NCBI GenBank assembly: GCA_030533445.1
Contig: CM060069.1
Location: forward strand, 2,016,756 to 2,080,755
Origin: Cyprinodon diabolis
Lineage: Eukaryota; Chordata; Actinopteri; Cyprinodontiformes; Cyprinodontidae
DNA length: 64,000 nt
Direction: 5' to 3'
Shown: piece after piece, positions 22,926-37,700 of the stretch
How positions within the stretch are numbered: the first letter of the stretch is position 1
Layout: each line of letters opens with the position of its first letter
The notes under the pieces: model-generated
Seen by the model: the letters and a program-made list of their open reading frames with translations, nothing else
Told to the model about the DNA's origin: nothing
The model's database searches: none
Program-made: the position numbers and the translations under genes

Positions 22926-24119
22926 CGGTGTCAGGCTCTGCCGGCAGCAGCGGGCACCATCAGCCACTCCGATGCCAGGCTCTGTCGGCAGCAGTAGCCA
23001 CCATCAGCCTCTCCGTGTCAGGCTCTGTCAGCAGCAGTAGCCACCATCAGCCTCTCCGATGTCAGTCTCTGTCAGCAGCAGTAGCCACCATCAGCCACTC
23101 TGATGTCAGGCTCTGCCGGCAGCAGCGGGCACCATCAGCCACTCTGATGTCAGGCTCTGCCGGCAGCAGCGGGCACCATCAGCCACTCCGATGTCAGGCT
23201 CTGCCGGCAGCAGCGGGCACCATCAGCCACTCCGATGTCAGGCTCTGCCGGCAGCAGCGGGCACCATCAGCCACTCCGATGTCAGGCTCTGCCGGCAGCA
23301 GCGGGCACCATCAGCCACTCCGATGCCAGGCTCTGCCGGCAGCAGCGGCCAACATCAGCCACTCCGATGCCAGGCTCTGCCGGCAGCAGCGGGCACCATC
23401 AGCCACTCCGATGTTAGGCTCCTCCGGCAGCAGCGGGCACCATCAGCCACTCCGATGTCAGGGCTCTGTCGGCAGCAGCGGCCAACATCAGCCACTCCGA
23501 TGTCAGGCTCTGCTGGCAGCAGCGGGCACCATCAGCCACTCCGATGTCAGGCTCTGCCGGCAGCAGTAGCCACCATCAGCAACTCCGATGTCAGGCTCTG
23601 TCGGCAGCAGCGGGCATCATCAGCCGCTCTGATGTCAGGCTCTGCCGGCAGCAGCGGGCACCATCAGCCACTCCGATGTCAGGCTCTGTCGGCAGCAGTA
23701 GCCACCATCAGCCACTCCGATGTCAGGCTCTGTCGGCAGCAGCGGGCACCATCAGCCACTCCGATGTCAGGCTCTGTCGGCAGCAGTGGCCACCATCAGC
23801 CAATCCGATGTCAGGCTCTGCCGGCAGCAGTAGCCAACATCAGCCACTCCGATGTAAGGCTCTGTCGGCCCTCTGTCGGCAGCAGCGGGCACCATCAGCC
23901 ACTCCGATGTCAGGCTCTGCCGGCAGCAGCGGGCACCGTCAGCCACTCCGATGTCAAGCTCTGTCGGCAGCAGCGGGCACCATCAGCCACTCCGATGTCA
24001 GGCTCTGCCGGCAGCAGCGGGCACCATCAGCCACTCCGATGTCAGGCTCTGCCGGCAGCAGCGGGCACCATCAGCCACTCCGATGTCAGGCTCTGCCGGC
24101 AGCAGCGGGCACCATCAGC

Positions 24120-26830
24120 CACTCCGATGTCAGGCTCTGTCGGCAGCAGTAGCCACCATCAGCCACTCCGATGTCAGGCTCTGTCGGCAGCAGCGGGCAC
24201 CATCAACCTCTCCGATGTAAGGCTCTGTCGGCCCTCTGTCGGCAGCAGCGGGCACCATCAGCCACTCCGATGTCAGGCTCTGCCGGCAGCAGCGGGCACC
24301 ATCAGCCACTCCGATGTCAGGCTCTGCCGGCAGCAGCGGGCACCATCAGCCACTCCGATGTCAGGCTCTGCCGGCAGCAGCGGGCACCATCAGCCACTCT
24401 GATGTCAGGCTCTGCCGGCAGCAGCGGGCACCATCAGCCACTCCGATGTCAGGCTCTGTCGGCACCATCAGCCACTCCGATGTCAGGCTCTTTCAGCAGC
24501 AGCGGGCACCATCAGCCACTCCGATGTCAGGCTCTGCCGGCAGCAGCGGGCACCATCAGCCACTCCGATGTCAGGCTCTGCCGGCAGCAGCGGGCACCAT
24601 CAGCCACTCCGATGTCAGGCTCTGCCGGCAGCAGCGGGCACCATCAGCCACTCCGATGTCAGGCTCTGTCGGCAGCAGTAGCCACCATCAGCCACTCCGA
24701 TGTCAGGCTCTGCCGGCAGCAGCAGGCACCGTCAGCCACTCCGAGGTCAGGCTCTGTCGGCAGCAGCAGGCACCGTCAGCCACTCCGATGTCAGGCTCTG
24801 TCGGCAGCAGCAGGCACCGTCAGCCACTCCGAGGTCAGGCTCTGTCGGCAGCAGCAGGCACCGCCAGCCACTCCGAGGTCAGGCTCTGCCGGCAGCAGCG
24901 GGCACCATCAGCCACTCCGATGTCAGGCTCTGTCGGCAGCAGCAGGCACCATCAGCAACTCCGATGTCAGGCTCTGTCGGCAGCAGCAGGCACCATCAGC
25001 AACTCCGATGTCAGGCTCTGTCGGCAGCAGCGGGCACCATCAGCCACTCCGATGTAAGGCTCTGTCGGCACCATCAGCCACTCCGATGTCAGGCTGTGTC
25101 GGCAGCAGCGAGCACCATCAGCCACTCCGATGTAAGGCTCTGTCGGCACCATCAGCCACTCCGATGTCAGGCTGTGTCGGCAGCAGCGAGCACCATCAGC
25201 CACTCCGATGTAAGGCTCTGTCGGCACCATAAGCCACTCCGATGTCAGGCTCTGTCGGCACCATCAGCCACTCCGATGTCAGGCTGTGTCGGCAGCAGCG
25301 AGCACCATCAGCCACTCCGATGTCAGGCTGTGTCGGCAGCAGCGAGCACCATCAGCCACTCCGATGTAAGGCTCTGTCGGCACCATCAGCCACTCCGATG
25401 TAAGGCTCTGTCGGCAGCAGCGAGCACCATCAGCCACTCCGATGTAAGGCTCTGTCGGCACCATCAGCCACTCCGATGTCAGGCTCTGTCGGCAGCAGTA
25501 GCCACCATCAGCCACTCCGATGTCAGGCTCTGTCGGCAGCAGCGGGCACCATCAACCTCTCCGATGTAAGGCTCTGTCGGCCCTCTGTCGGCAGCAGCGG
25601 GCACCATCAGCCACTCCGATGTCAGGCTCTGCCGGCAGCAGCGGGCACCATCAGCCACTCCGATGTCAGGCTCTGCCGGCAGCAGCGGGCACCATCAGCC
25701 ACTCCGATGTCAGGCTCTGCCGGCAGCAGCGGGCACCATCAGCCACTCTGATGTCAGGCTCTGCCGGCAGCAGCGGGCACCATCAGCCACTCCGATGTCA
25801 GGCTCTGTCGGCACCATCAGCCACTCCGATGTCAGGCTCTTTCAGCAGCAGCGGGCACCATCAGCCACTCCGATGTCAGGCTCTGCCGGCAGCAGCGGGC
25901 ACCATCAGCCACTCCGATGTCAGGCTCTGCCGGCAGCAGCGGGCACCATCAGCCACTCCGATGTCAGGCTCTGCCGGCAGCAGCGGGCACCATCAGCCAC
26001 TCCGATGTCAGGCTCTGTCGGCAGCAGTAGCCACCATCAGCCACTCCGATGTCAGGCTCTGCCGGCAGCAGCAGGCACCGTCAGCCACTCCGAGGTCAGG
26101 CTCTGTCGGCAGCAGCAGGCACCGTCAGCCACTCCGATGTCAGGCTCTGTCGGCAGCAGCAGGCACCGTCAGCCACTCCGAGGTCAGGCTCTGTCGGCAG
26201 CAGCAGGCACCGCCAGCCACTCCGAGGTCAGGCTCTGCCGGCAGCAGCGGGCACCATCAGCCACTCCGATGTCAGGCTCTGTCGGCAGCAGCAGGCACCA
26301 TCAGCAACTCCGATGTCAGGCTCTGTCGGCAGCAGCGGGCACCATCAGCCACTCCGATGTAAGGCTCTGTCGGCACCATCAGCCACTCCGATGTCAGGCT
26401 GTGTCGGCAGCAGCGAGCACCATCAGCCACTCCGATGTAAGGCTCTGTCGGCACCATCAGCCACTCCGATGTCAGGCTGTGTCGGCAGCAGCGAGCACCA
26501 TCAGCCACTCCGATGTAAGGCTCTGTCGGCACCATAAGCCACTCCGATGTCAGGCTCTGTCGGCACCATCAGCCACTCCGATGTCAGGCTGTGTCGGCAG
26601 CAGCGAGCACCATCAGCCACTCCGATGTCAGGCTGTGTCGGCAGCAGCGAGCACCATCAGCCACTCCGATGTAAGGCTCTGTCGGCACCATCAGCCACTC
26701 CGATGTAAGGCTCTGTCGGCAGCAGCGAGCACCATCAGCCACTCCGATGTAAGGCTCTGTCGGCACCATCAGCCACTCCGATGTCAGGCTGTGTCGGCAG
26801 CAGCGAGCACCATCAGCCACTCCGATGTAA
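24120..26830 (+). repeat. 1,349-bp higher-order repeat, two copies
   Basis: CTCTTTCAGC lies at 24488 and 25837, and the CATCAACCTCTCCGATGTAA unit recurs at the same spacing. Within the second copy one 44-bp unit (the AGCAGGCACCATCAGCAACT type) has been lost, which lowers the spacing to 1,305 bp further on. Confidence 0.88.
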
Positions 26831-27350
26831 GGCTCTGTCGGCACCATAAGCCACTCCGATGTCAGGCTCTGTCGGCACCATCAGCCACTCCGATGTCAGG
26901 CTGTGTCGGCAGCAGCGAGCACCATCAGCCACTCCGATGTAAGGCTCTGTCGGCACCATCAGCCACTCCGATGTCAGGCTGTGTCGGCAGCAGCGAGCAC
27001 CATCAGCCACTCCGATGTAAGGCTCTGTCGGCACCATCAGCCACTCCGATGTAAGGCTCTGTCGGCACCATCAGCCACTCCGATGTAAGGCTCTGTCGGC
27101 ACCATCAGCCGCTCCGATGTCAGGCTCTGTCGGCAGCAGTAGCCACCATCAGCCACTCCGATGTCAGGCTGTGTCGGCAGCAGCGGGCACCATCAGCCAC
27201 TCCGATGTCAGGCTCTGCCGGCAGCAGCGGGCACCATCAGCCACTCCGATGTAAGGCTCTGTCGGCACCATCAGCCACTCCGATGTCAGGCTGTGTCGGC
27301 AGCAGCGAGCACCATCAGCCACTCCGATGTCAGGGCTCTGTCGGCACCAT
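25040..27350 (+). repeat. Zone of alternating 34-bp and 44-bp units
   Basis: Short units with TCGGCACCATCAG (10 bases lost from the AGCAGCGGGC part) alternate with full units carrying CTGTGTCGGCAGCAGCGAGC and GTAAGG variants. The alternation makes a roughly 78-bp dimer, repeated many times. Such units are rare in the rest of the array, so this zone has its own local amplification history. Confidence 0.85.
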
Positions 27351-30019
27351 CAGCCGCTCCGATGTCAGGCTCTGTCGGCAGCAGTAGCCACCATCAGCCA
27401 CTCCGATGTCAGGCTGTGTCGGCAGCAGCGGGCACCATCAGCCACTCTGATGTCAGGCTCTGTCGGCAGCAGCGGGCACCATCAGCCACTCCGATGTCAG
27501 GCTCTGTCAGCAGCAGTAGCCACCATCAGCCACTCCGATGTCAGGGCTCTGCTGGCAGCAGCGGGCACCATCAGCCACTCCGATGTAAGGGCTCTGTCGG
27601 CAGCAGCGGGCACCATCAGCCACTCTGATGTCAGGGCTCTGTCGGCAGCAGCGGGCACCATCAGCCACTATGATGTCAGGCTCTGCCGGCAGCAGTAGCC
27701 AACATCAGCCACTCCGATGTCAGGCTCTGCCGGCAGCAGTAGCCAACATCAGCCACTCCAATGTCAGGCTCTGTCGGCAGCAGCGGGCACCATCAGCCAC
27801 TCTGATGTCAGGCTCTGCCGGCAGCAGCGGGCACCATCAGCCACTCCGATGTGAGGCTCTGCCGGCAGCAGCGGGCACCATCAGCCACTCTGATGTCAGG
27901 CTCTGCCGGCAGCAGTAGCCAACATCAGCCACTCCGATGTCAGGCTCTGTCGGCAGCAGCGGGCACCATCAGCCACTCCGATGTCAGGGCTCTGTCGGCA
28001 GCAGCGGGCACCATCAGCCACTCCGATGTCAGGGCTCTGTCGGCAGCAGCGGGCACCATCAGCCACTCCGATGTCAGGCTCTGCCGGCAGCAGCGGGCAC
28101 CATCAGCCACTCTGATGTCAGGCTCTGTCGGCAGCAGCGGGCACCATCAGCCTCTCCGATGTCAGGCTCTGTCAGCAGCAGCGGGCACCATCAGCCACTC
28201 CGATGTCAGGCTCTGCCGGCAGCAGCGGGCACCATCAGCCACTCCAATGTCAGGCTCTGTCAGCAGCAGCGGGCACCATCAGCCACTCCGATGTCAGGGC
28301 TCTGTCGTCAGCAGCGGCCAACATCAGCCACTCCGATGTCAGGCTCTGCTGGCAGCAGCGGGCACCATCAGCCACTCCAATGTCAGGCTCTGTCGGCAGC
28401 AGCGGGCACCATCAGCCACTCCGATGTCAGGGCTCTGTCGTCAGCAGCGGCCAACATCAGCCACTCCGATGTCAGGCTCTGCTGGCAGCAGCGGGCACCA
28501 TCAGCCACTCCGATGTCAGGCTCTGCTGGCAGCAGCGGGCACCATCAGCCACTCCGATGTCAGGCTCTGCCGGCAGCAGCGGGCACCATCAGCCACTCCG
28601 ATGTCAGGCTCTGCTGGCAGCAGCGGGCACCATCAGCCACTCCGATGTCAGGCTCTGCCGGCAGCAGCGGGCACCATCAGCCACTCCGATGTCAGGCTCT
28701 GTCGGCACCATCAGCCACTCCGATGTCAGGCTCTGTCAGCAGCAGTAGCCACCATCAGCCACTCCGATGTCAGGCTCTGTCGGCAGCAGTAGCCACCATC
28801 AGCCACTCCGATGTCAGGCTCTGTCGGCAGCAGTAGCCACCATCAGCCACTCTGATGTCAGGCTCTGTCGGCAGCAGCGGGCACCATCAGCCACTCTGAT
28901 GTCAGGGCTCTGTCGGCAGCAGCGGGCACCATCAGCCACTCCGATGTCAGGCTCTGTCGGCAGCAGTAGCCACCATCAGCCACTCCGATGTCAGGCTCTG
29001 TCGGCAGCAGCGGGCACCATCCGCCACTCCGATGTCAGGCTCTGCCGGCAGCAGCGGACACCATCCGCCACTCCGATGTCAGTTCTCTGCCGGCAGCAGC
29101 GGGCACCATCAGCCACTAAAATGTCAGGCTCTGTCGGCAGCAGCGGGCACCATCAGCCACTCCGATGTCAGGGCTCTGTCGGCAGCAGCGGGCACCATCA
29201 GCCACTAAAATGTCAGGCTCTGTCGGCAGCAGCGGGCACCATCCGCCACTCCGATGTCAGGCTCTGTCGGCAGCAGCGGGCACCATCCGCCACTCCGATG
29301 TCAGGCTCTGCCGGCAGCAGCGGGCACCATCAGCCACTCCGATGTCAGGGCTTTGCCGGCCGCAGCACCATCAGCCACTCCGATGTCAGGGCTCTGCCGG
29401 CAGCAGCGGGCACCATCCGCCACTCCGATGTCAGGCTCTGCCGGCAGCAGCACCATCAGCCACTCCGATGTCAGGGCTCTGCCGGCAGCAGCGGGCACCA
29501 TCCGCCACTCCGATGTCAGTTCTCTGCCGGCAGCAGCACCATCAGCCACTCCGATGTCAGGGCTTTGCCGGCCGCAGCGGCCACCATCAGCCACTCCCAT
29601 GTCAGGCTCTGCCTGCAGCAGCGGGCACCATCAGCCACTCCGATGTCAGGCTCTGTCGGCAGCAGTGGCCACCATCAGCCACTCCGATGTCAGGGCTCTG
29701 TCGGCAGCAGCGGGCACCATCAGCCACTCCGATGTCAGGTTCTGCCGGCAGCACAGGGCACCATCAGCCACTCCGATGTCAGGCTCCGCCGGCAGCACAG
29801 GGCACCATCAGCCACTCCGATGTCAGGCTCTGCCGGCAGCAGTGGCCACCATCAGCCACTCCGATGTCAGGCTCTGTCAGCAGCAGTAGCCACCATCAGC
29901 CACTCCGATGTCAGGCTCTGTCGGCAGCAGCGGGCACCATCAGCCACTCCGATGTCAGGCTCTGTCGGCAGCAGTGGCCACCATCAGCCACTCCGATGTC
30001 AGGCTCTGTCGGCAGCAGT

Positions 30020-30700
30020 AGCCACCATCAGCCACTGATGTCAGGCTCTGTCGGCAGCAGCGGGCACCATCAGCCACTCCGATGTCAGGGCTCTGTCGGC
30101 AGCAGCGGGCACCATCAGCCACTCCGATGTCAGGCTCTGTCGGCAGCAGTAGCCACCATCAGCCACTGATGTCAGGCTCTGTCGGCAGCAGCAGGCACCA
30201 TCAGCCACTGATGTCAGGCTCTGTTGGCAGCAGTAGCCACCATCAGCCACTGATGTCAGGCTCTGTCGGCAGCAGTAGCCACCATCAGCCACTGATGTCA
30301 GGCTCTGTCGGCAGCAGCGGGCACCATCAGCAACTCCGATGTCAGGCTCTGTCGGCAGCAGTAGCCACCATCAGCCACTGATGTCAGGCTCTGTCGGCAG
30401 CAGCGGGCACCATCAGCCACTCCGATGTCAGGGCTCTGTCGGCAGCAGCGGGCACCATCAGCCACTCCGATGTCAGGCTCTGTCGGCAGCAGTAGCCACC
30501 ATCAGCCACTGATGTCAGGCTCTGTCGGCAGCAGCAGGCACCATCAGCCACTGATGTCAGGCTCTGTTGGCAGCAGTAGCCACCATCAGCCACTGATGTC
30601 AGGCTCTGTCGGCAGCAGTAGCCACCATCAGCCACTGATGTCAGGCTCTGTCGGCAGCAGCGGGCACCATCAGCAACTCCGATGTCAGGCTCTGTCGGCA
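30020..30700 (+). repeat. 343-bp higher-order repeat rich in 41-bp units
   Basis: The rare CTGTTGGCAG marker lies at 30221 and 30564, 343 bp apart, with the same neighbours. Most units in the block have CACTGATG in place of CACTCCGATG, a 3-base loss. Confidence 0.85.
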
Positions 30701-32999
30701 GCAGCGGGCACCATCAGCCACTCCGATGTCAGGCTCTGTCGGCAGCAGCGGGCACCATCAGCAACTCCGATGTCAGGCTCTGTCGGCAGCAGCGGGCACC
30801 ATCAGCCACTCCGATGTCAGGCTCTGTCGGCAGCAGCGGGCACCATCAGCCACTCCGATGTCAGGCTCTGTCGGCAGCAGCGGGCACCATCAGCCACTCT
30901 GATGTCAGGCTCCGCCGGCAGCACAGGGCACCATCAGCCACTCCGATGTCAGGCTCTGCCGGCAGCAGAGGGCACCATCAGCCACTCCGATGTCAGGGCT
31001 CTGTCGGCAGCAGCGGGCACCATCAGCCACTCCGATGTCAGGCTCCGCCGGCAGCACAGGGCACCATCAGCCACTCCGATGTCAGGCTCTGTCGGCAGCA
31101 GAGGGCACCATCAGCCACTCCGATGTCAGGCTCTGTCGGCAGCAGTAGCCACCATCAGCCACTGATGTCAGGCTCTGTCGGCAGCAGCGGGCACCATCAG
31201 CCACTCCGATGTCAGGCTCTGTCGGCAGCAGCGGGCACCATCAGCCACTCCGATGTCAGGTCTCTGTCGGCAGCAGCGGGCACCAACAGCCACTCCGATG
31301 TCAGGGCTCTGCTGGCAGCAGAGGGCACCATCAGCCACTCCGATGTCAGGGCTCTGCTGGCAGCAGAGGGCACCATCAGCCACTCCGATGTCAGGGCTCT
31401 GCTGGTAGCAGCGGGCACCATCAGCCACTCCGATGTCAGGGCTCTGTCGGCAGCAGCGGGCACCATCAGCCACTCCGATGTCAGGGCTCTGTCGGCAGCA
31501 GCGGGCACCATCCGCCACTCCGATGTCAGGCTCTGCCGGCAGCAGCGGGCACCATCCGCCACTCCGATGTCAGGTTCTGCCGGCAGCAGCGGGCACCATC
31601 AGCCACTCCGATGTCAGGCTCTGCCGGCAGCAGCGGGCACCATCAGCCACTCCGATGTCAGGGCTCTGCCGGCAGCAGCACCATCCGCCACTCCGATGTC
31701 AGGTTCTGCCGGCAGCAGCGGGCACCATCAGCCACTCCGATGTCAGGCTCTGCCGGCAGCAGCGGGCACCATCAGCCACTCCGATGTCAGGCTCTGCCGG
31801 CAGCAGCACCATCAGCCACTCCGATGTCAGGCTCTGCCGGCAGCAGCACCATCCGCCACTCCGATGTCAGGCTCTGCCGGCAGCAGCGGGCACCATCCGC
31901 CACTCCCATGTCAGGCTCTGCCGGCAGCAGCGGGCACCATCAGCCACTCCGATGTCAGGCTCTGCCGGCAGCAGCACCATCAGCCACTCCGATGTCAGGG
32001 CTCTGCCTGCAGCAGCGGGCACCATCCGCCACTCCGATGTCAGTTCTCTGCCGGCAGCAGCACCATCAGCCACTCCGATGTCAGGGCTTTGCCGGCCGCA
32101 GCGGCCACCATCAGCCACTCCCATGTCAGGCTCTGCCGGCAGCAGCGGGCACCATCAGCCACTCCGATGTCAGGCTCTGTCGGCAGCAGTAGCCACCATC
32201 AGCCACTCCCATGTCAGGGCTCTGCCGGCAGCAGCGGGCACCATCAGCCACTCCGATGTCAGGGCTCTGTCGGCAGCAGCGGGCACCATCAGCCACTCCG
32301 ATGTCAGGGCTCTGCCGGCAGCAGCGGGCACCATCAGCCACTCCGATGTCAGTTCTCTGCCGGCAGCAGCACCATCAGCCACTCCGATGTCAGGGCTCTG
32401 CCGGCAGCAGCGGGCACCATCAGCCACTCCGATGTCAGTTCTCTGCCGGCAGCAGCACCATCAGCCACTCCGATGTCAGGGCTCTGCCGGCAGCAGCGAG
32501 CACCATCAGCCACTCCGATGTCAGGGCTCTGCCGGCAGCAGCGGGCACCATCAGCCACTCCGATGTCAGTTCTCTGCCGGCAGCAGCACCATCAGCCACT
32601 CCGATGTCAGGGCTCTGTCGGCAGCAGCGGGCACCATCAGCCACTCCGATGTCAGGCTCTGCCGGCAGCAGCACCATCAGCCACTCCGATGTCAGGCTCT
32701 GTCGTCAGCAGTAGCCACCATCAGCCACTCCGATGTCAGGCTCTGTCGGCAGCAGTGGCCACCATCAGCCACTCCGATGTCAGGCTCTGCCGGCAGCAGC
32801 ACCATCAGCCACTCCGATGTCAGGCTCTGTCGTCAGCAGTAGCCACCATCAGCCACTCCGATGTCAGGCTCTGTCGGCAGCAGTGGCCACCATCAGCCAC
32901 TCCGATGTCAGGGCTCTGTCGGCAGCAGCAGGCACCATCAGCCACTCCGATGTCAGGGCTCTGTCGGCAGCAGTGGCCACCATCAGCCACTCCGATGTC

Positions 33000-34310
33000 A
33001 GGGCTCTGTCGGCAGCAGCGGGCACGTTCAGCCACTCCGATGTCAGGCTCTGTCGGCAGCAGCGGGCACCATCAGCCACCCCGATGTCAGCGCTCTGTCG
33101 GCAGCAGCGGGCACCATCAGCCACTCCGATGTCAGTCTCTGCCGGCAGCACAGGGCACCATCAGCCACTCCGATGTCAGGCTCTGCCGGCAGCAGCGGAC
33201 ACCATCAGCCACTCCGATGTCAGTCTCTGCCGGCAGCACAGGGCACCATCAGCCACTCCGATGTCAGGCTCTGCCGGCAGCAGCTGGCACCATCAGCCAC
33301 TCCAATGTCAGGGGTCTGTCGGCAGCAGCGGGCACCATCAGCCACTCCGATGTCAGGCTCTGTCAGCAGCAGCGGGCACCATCAGCCACTCCGATTTCAG
33401 GCTCTGCCGGCAGCACAGGGCACCATCAGCCACTCCGATGTCAGGGCTCTGTCGGCAGCAGCGGGCACCATCAGCCACTCCGATGTCAGGGCTCTGTCGG
33501 CAGCAGCGGGCACCAACAGCCACTCCGATGTCAGGCTCCGCCGGCAGCAGCGGGCACCATCAGCCACTCCGATGTCAGGCTCTGTCGGCAGCAGTAGCCG
33601 CCATCAGCCACTGATGTCAGGCTCTGTCAGCAGCAGCGGGCACCATCAGCCACTCCGATGTCAGGGCTCTGTCGGCAGCAGCGGGCACGTTCAGCCACTC
33701 CGATGTCAGGCTCTGTCGGCAGCAGCGGGCACCATCAGCCACCCCGATGTCAGCGCTCTGTCGGCAGCAGCGGGCACCATCAGCCACTCCGATGTCAGTC
33801 TCTGCCGGCAGCACAGGGCACCATCAGCCACTCCGATGTCAGGCTCTGCCGGCAGCAGCGGGCACCATCAGCCACTCCGATGTCAGTCTCTGCCGGCAGC
33901 ACAGGGCACCATCAGCCACTCCGATGTCAGGCTCTGCCGGCAGCAGCTGGCACCATCAGCCACTCCAATGTCAGGGGTCTGTCGGCAGCAGCGGGCACCA
34001 TCAGCCACTCCGATGTCAGGCTCTGTCAGCAGCAGCGGGCACCATCAGCCACTCCGATTTCAGGCTCTGCCGGCAGCACAGGGCACCATCAGCCACTCCG
34101 ATGTCAGGGCTCTGTCGGCAGCAGCGGGCACCATCAGCCACTCCGATGTCAGGGCTCTGTCGGCAGCAGCGGGCACCATCAGCCACTCCGATGTCAGGCT
34201 CCGCCGGCAGCAGCGGGCACCATCAGCCACTCCGATGTCAGGCTCTGTCGGCAGCAGTAGCCGCCATCAGCCACTGATGTCAGGCTCTGTCAGCAGCAGC
34301 GGGCACCATC
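33000..34310 (+). repeat. 663-bp higher-order repeat, two copies
   Basis: The unique variant CAGCGCTCTG is at 33088 and 33751, 663 bp apart. GGGCACGTTCAGCC, CACCCCGATG, CAGCTGGCACC and CCGATTTCAGG follow in the same order in both copies. Confidence 0.88.
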
Positions 34311-34799
34311 AGCCACTCCGATGTCAGGGCTCTGCCGGCAGCAGCGGGCACCATCAGCCACTCCGATGTCAGGCTCTGCCGGCAGCACAGGGCACCATCA
34401 GCCACTCCGATGTCAGGGCTCTGCCGGCAGCAGTAGCCACCATCAGCCACTCCGATGTCAGGCTCTGCCGGCAGCAGCGGGCACCATCAGCCACACCGAT
34501 GTCAGGGCTTTGCCGGCCGCAGCGGCCACCATCAGCCACTCCCATGTCAGGCTCTGCCGGCAGCAGCGGGCACAATCAGCCACTCCGATGTCAGGGCTCT
34601 GCTGGCAGCAGCGGGCACCATCAACCACTCCGATGTCAGGGCTCTGCTGGTAGCAGCGGGCACCATCAACCACTCCGATGTCAGGGCTCTGCTGGCAGCA
34701 GCGGGCACCATCAACCACTCCGATGTCAGGGCTCTGTCGGCAGCAGTAGCCACCATCAGCCACTCCGATGTCAGGTCTCTGTCGGCAGCAGCGGGCACC

Positions 34800-37700
34800 A
34801 TCAGCCACTCCGATGTCAGGGCTCTGTCGGCAGCAGTAGCCACCATCAGCCACTCCGATGTCAGGGCTCTGTCGGCAGCAGTAGCCACCATCAGCCACTG
34901 ATGTCAGGCTCTGTCGGCAGCAGCGGGCACCATCAGCCACTCCGATGTCAGGGCTCTGTCGGCAGCAGCGGGCACCATCAGCCACTCCGATGTCACGCTC
35001 TGTCGGCAGCAGTAGCCACCATCAGCCACTGATGTCAGGCTCTGTTGGCAGCAGCAGGCACCATCAGCCACTCCGATGTCAGGCTCTGTCGGCAGCAGCG
35101 GGCACCATCAGCAACTCCGATGTCAGGCTCTGTCGGCAGCAGCGGGCACCATCAGCCACTCCGATGTCAGGCTCTGTCGGCAGCAGTAGCCACCATCAGC
35201 CACTGATGTCAGGCTCTGTTGGCAGCAGCAGGCACCATCAGCCACTCCGATGTCAGGGCTCTGTCGGCTGCAGCGGGCACCATCAGCCACTCTGATGTCA
35301 GGCTCGGCCGGCAGCACAGGGCACCATCAGCCACTCCGATGTCAGGGCTCTGTCGGCAGCAGCGGGCACCATCAGCCACTCCGATGTCAGGCTCTGTCGG
35401 CAGCAGAGGGCACCATCAGCCACTCCGATGTCAGGCTCTGTCGGCAGCAGTAGCCACCATCAGCCACTGATGTCAGGCTCTGTCGGCAGCAGCGGGCACC
35501 ATCAGCCACTCCGATGTCAGGCTCTGTCGGCAGCAGCGGGCACCATCAGCCACTCCGATGTCAGGTCTCTGTCGGCAGCAGCGGGCACCAACAGCCACTC
35601 CGATGTCAGGGCTCTGTTGGCAGCAGCGGGCACCATCAGCCACTCCGATGTCAGGGCTCTGCTGGTAGCAGCGGGCACCATCAGCCACTCCGATGTCAGG
35701 GCTCTGTCGGCAGCAGCGGGCACCATCAGCCACTCCGATGTCAGGGCTCTGTCGGCAGCAGCGGGCACCATCAGCCACTCCGATGTCAGGGCTCTGTCGG
35801 CAGCAGAGGGCACCATCCGCCACTCCGATGTCAGGCTCTGCCGGCAGCAGCGGGCACCATCCGCCACTCCGATCTCAGTTCTCTGCCGGCAGCAGCGGGC
35901 ACCATCCGCCACTCCGATGTCAGGCTCTGCCGGCAGCAGCGGGCACCATCCGCCACTCCGATCTCAGTTCTCTGCCGGCAGCAGCGGGCACCATCCGCCA
36001 CTCCGATGTCAGTTCTCTGCCGGCAGCAGCACCATCAGCCACTCCGATGTCAGGCTCTGCCGGCAGCAGCGGGCACCATCAGCCACTCCGATGTCAGGTT
36101 CTGCCGGCAGCACAGGGCACCATCAGCCACTCCGATGTCAGGCTCCGCCGGCAGCACAGGGCACCATCAGCCACTCCGATGTCAGGCTCTGCCGGCAGCA
36201 GAGGGCACCATCAGCCACTCCGATGTCAGGGCTCTGTTGGCAGCAGCAGGCACCATCAGCCACTCCGATGTCAGGGCTCTGTCGGCAGCAGCGGGCACCA
36301 TCAGCCACTCCGATGTCAGGCTCTGCCGGCAGCAGCACCATCAGCCACTCCGATGTCAGGCTCTGCCGGCAGCAGCACCATCAGCCACTCCGATGTCAGG
36401 CTCTGCCGGCAGCAGCACCATCAGCCACTCCGATGTCAGGCTCTGTCGTCAGCAGCGGGCACCATCAGCCACTCCGATGTCAGGCTCTGCCGGCAGCAGC
36501 ACCATCAGCCACTCCGATGTCAGGCTCTGTCGTCAGCAGTAGCCACCATCAGCCACTCCGATGTCAGGCTCTGTCGGCAGCAGTGGCCACCATCAGCCAC
36601 TCCGATGTCAGGGCTCTGTCGGCAGCAGCGGGCACCATCAGCCACTCCGATGTCAGGCTCTGTCGGCAGCAGCGGGCACCATCAGCCACTCCGATGTCAG
36701 GGCTCTGTCGGCAGCAGCGGACACCATCAGCCACTCCGATGTCAGGGCTCTGTCGGCAGCAGCGGACACCATCAGCCACTCCGATGTCAGGGCTCTGTCG
36801 GCAGCAGTGGGCACCATCAGCCACTCCGATGTCAGGGCTCTGCTGGCAGCAGCGGGCACCGTCAGCCACTTTGATGTCAGGGCTCTGCTGGAAGCAGCGG
36901 GCACCATCAGCCACTCCGATGTCAGGGCTCTGTCGGCAGCAGCGGGCACCAACAGCCACTCCGATGTCAGGGCTCTGTCGGCAGCAGCGGGAACCATCAG
37001 CCACTCCGATGTCAGGGCTCTGTCGGCAGCAGCGGGCACCAACAGCCACTCCGATGTCAGGGCTCTGCTGGCAGCAGAGGGCACCATCAGCCACTCCGAT
37101 GTCAGGGCTCTGCTGGTAGCAGCGGGCACCATCAGCCACTCCGATGTAAGGGCTCTGCTGGCAGCAGCGGGCACCATCAGCCACTCCGATGTAAGGGCTC
37201 TGCTGCCAGCAGAGGGCACCATCAGCCACTCCGATGTCAGGGCTCTGTCGGCAGCAGCGGGCACCATCAGCCACTCCGATGTCAGGCTCTGTCGGCAGCA
37301 GCGGGCACCATCAGCCACTCCGATGTCAGGCTCTGTCGGCAGCAGAGGGCACCATCAGCCACTCCGATGTCAGGGCTCTGTCGGCAGCAGCGGGCACCAT
37401 CAGCCACTCCGATGTCAGGCTCTGTCGGCAGCAGTAGCCACCATCCGCCACTCCGATGTCAGGCTCTGCCGGCAGCAGCACCATCAGCCACTCCGATGTC
37501 AGGGCTCTGCCGGCAGCAGCGGGCACCATCAGCCACTCCGATGTCAGGCTCTGCCGGCAGCAGCACCATCAGCCACTCCGATGTCAAGGCTCTGTCGGCA
37601 GCAGCGGGAACCATCAGCCACTCCGATGTCAGGGCTCTGTCGGCAGCAGCGGGCACCATCAGCCACTCCGATGTCAGGGCTCTGTCGGCAGCCTCGGGCA

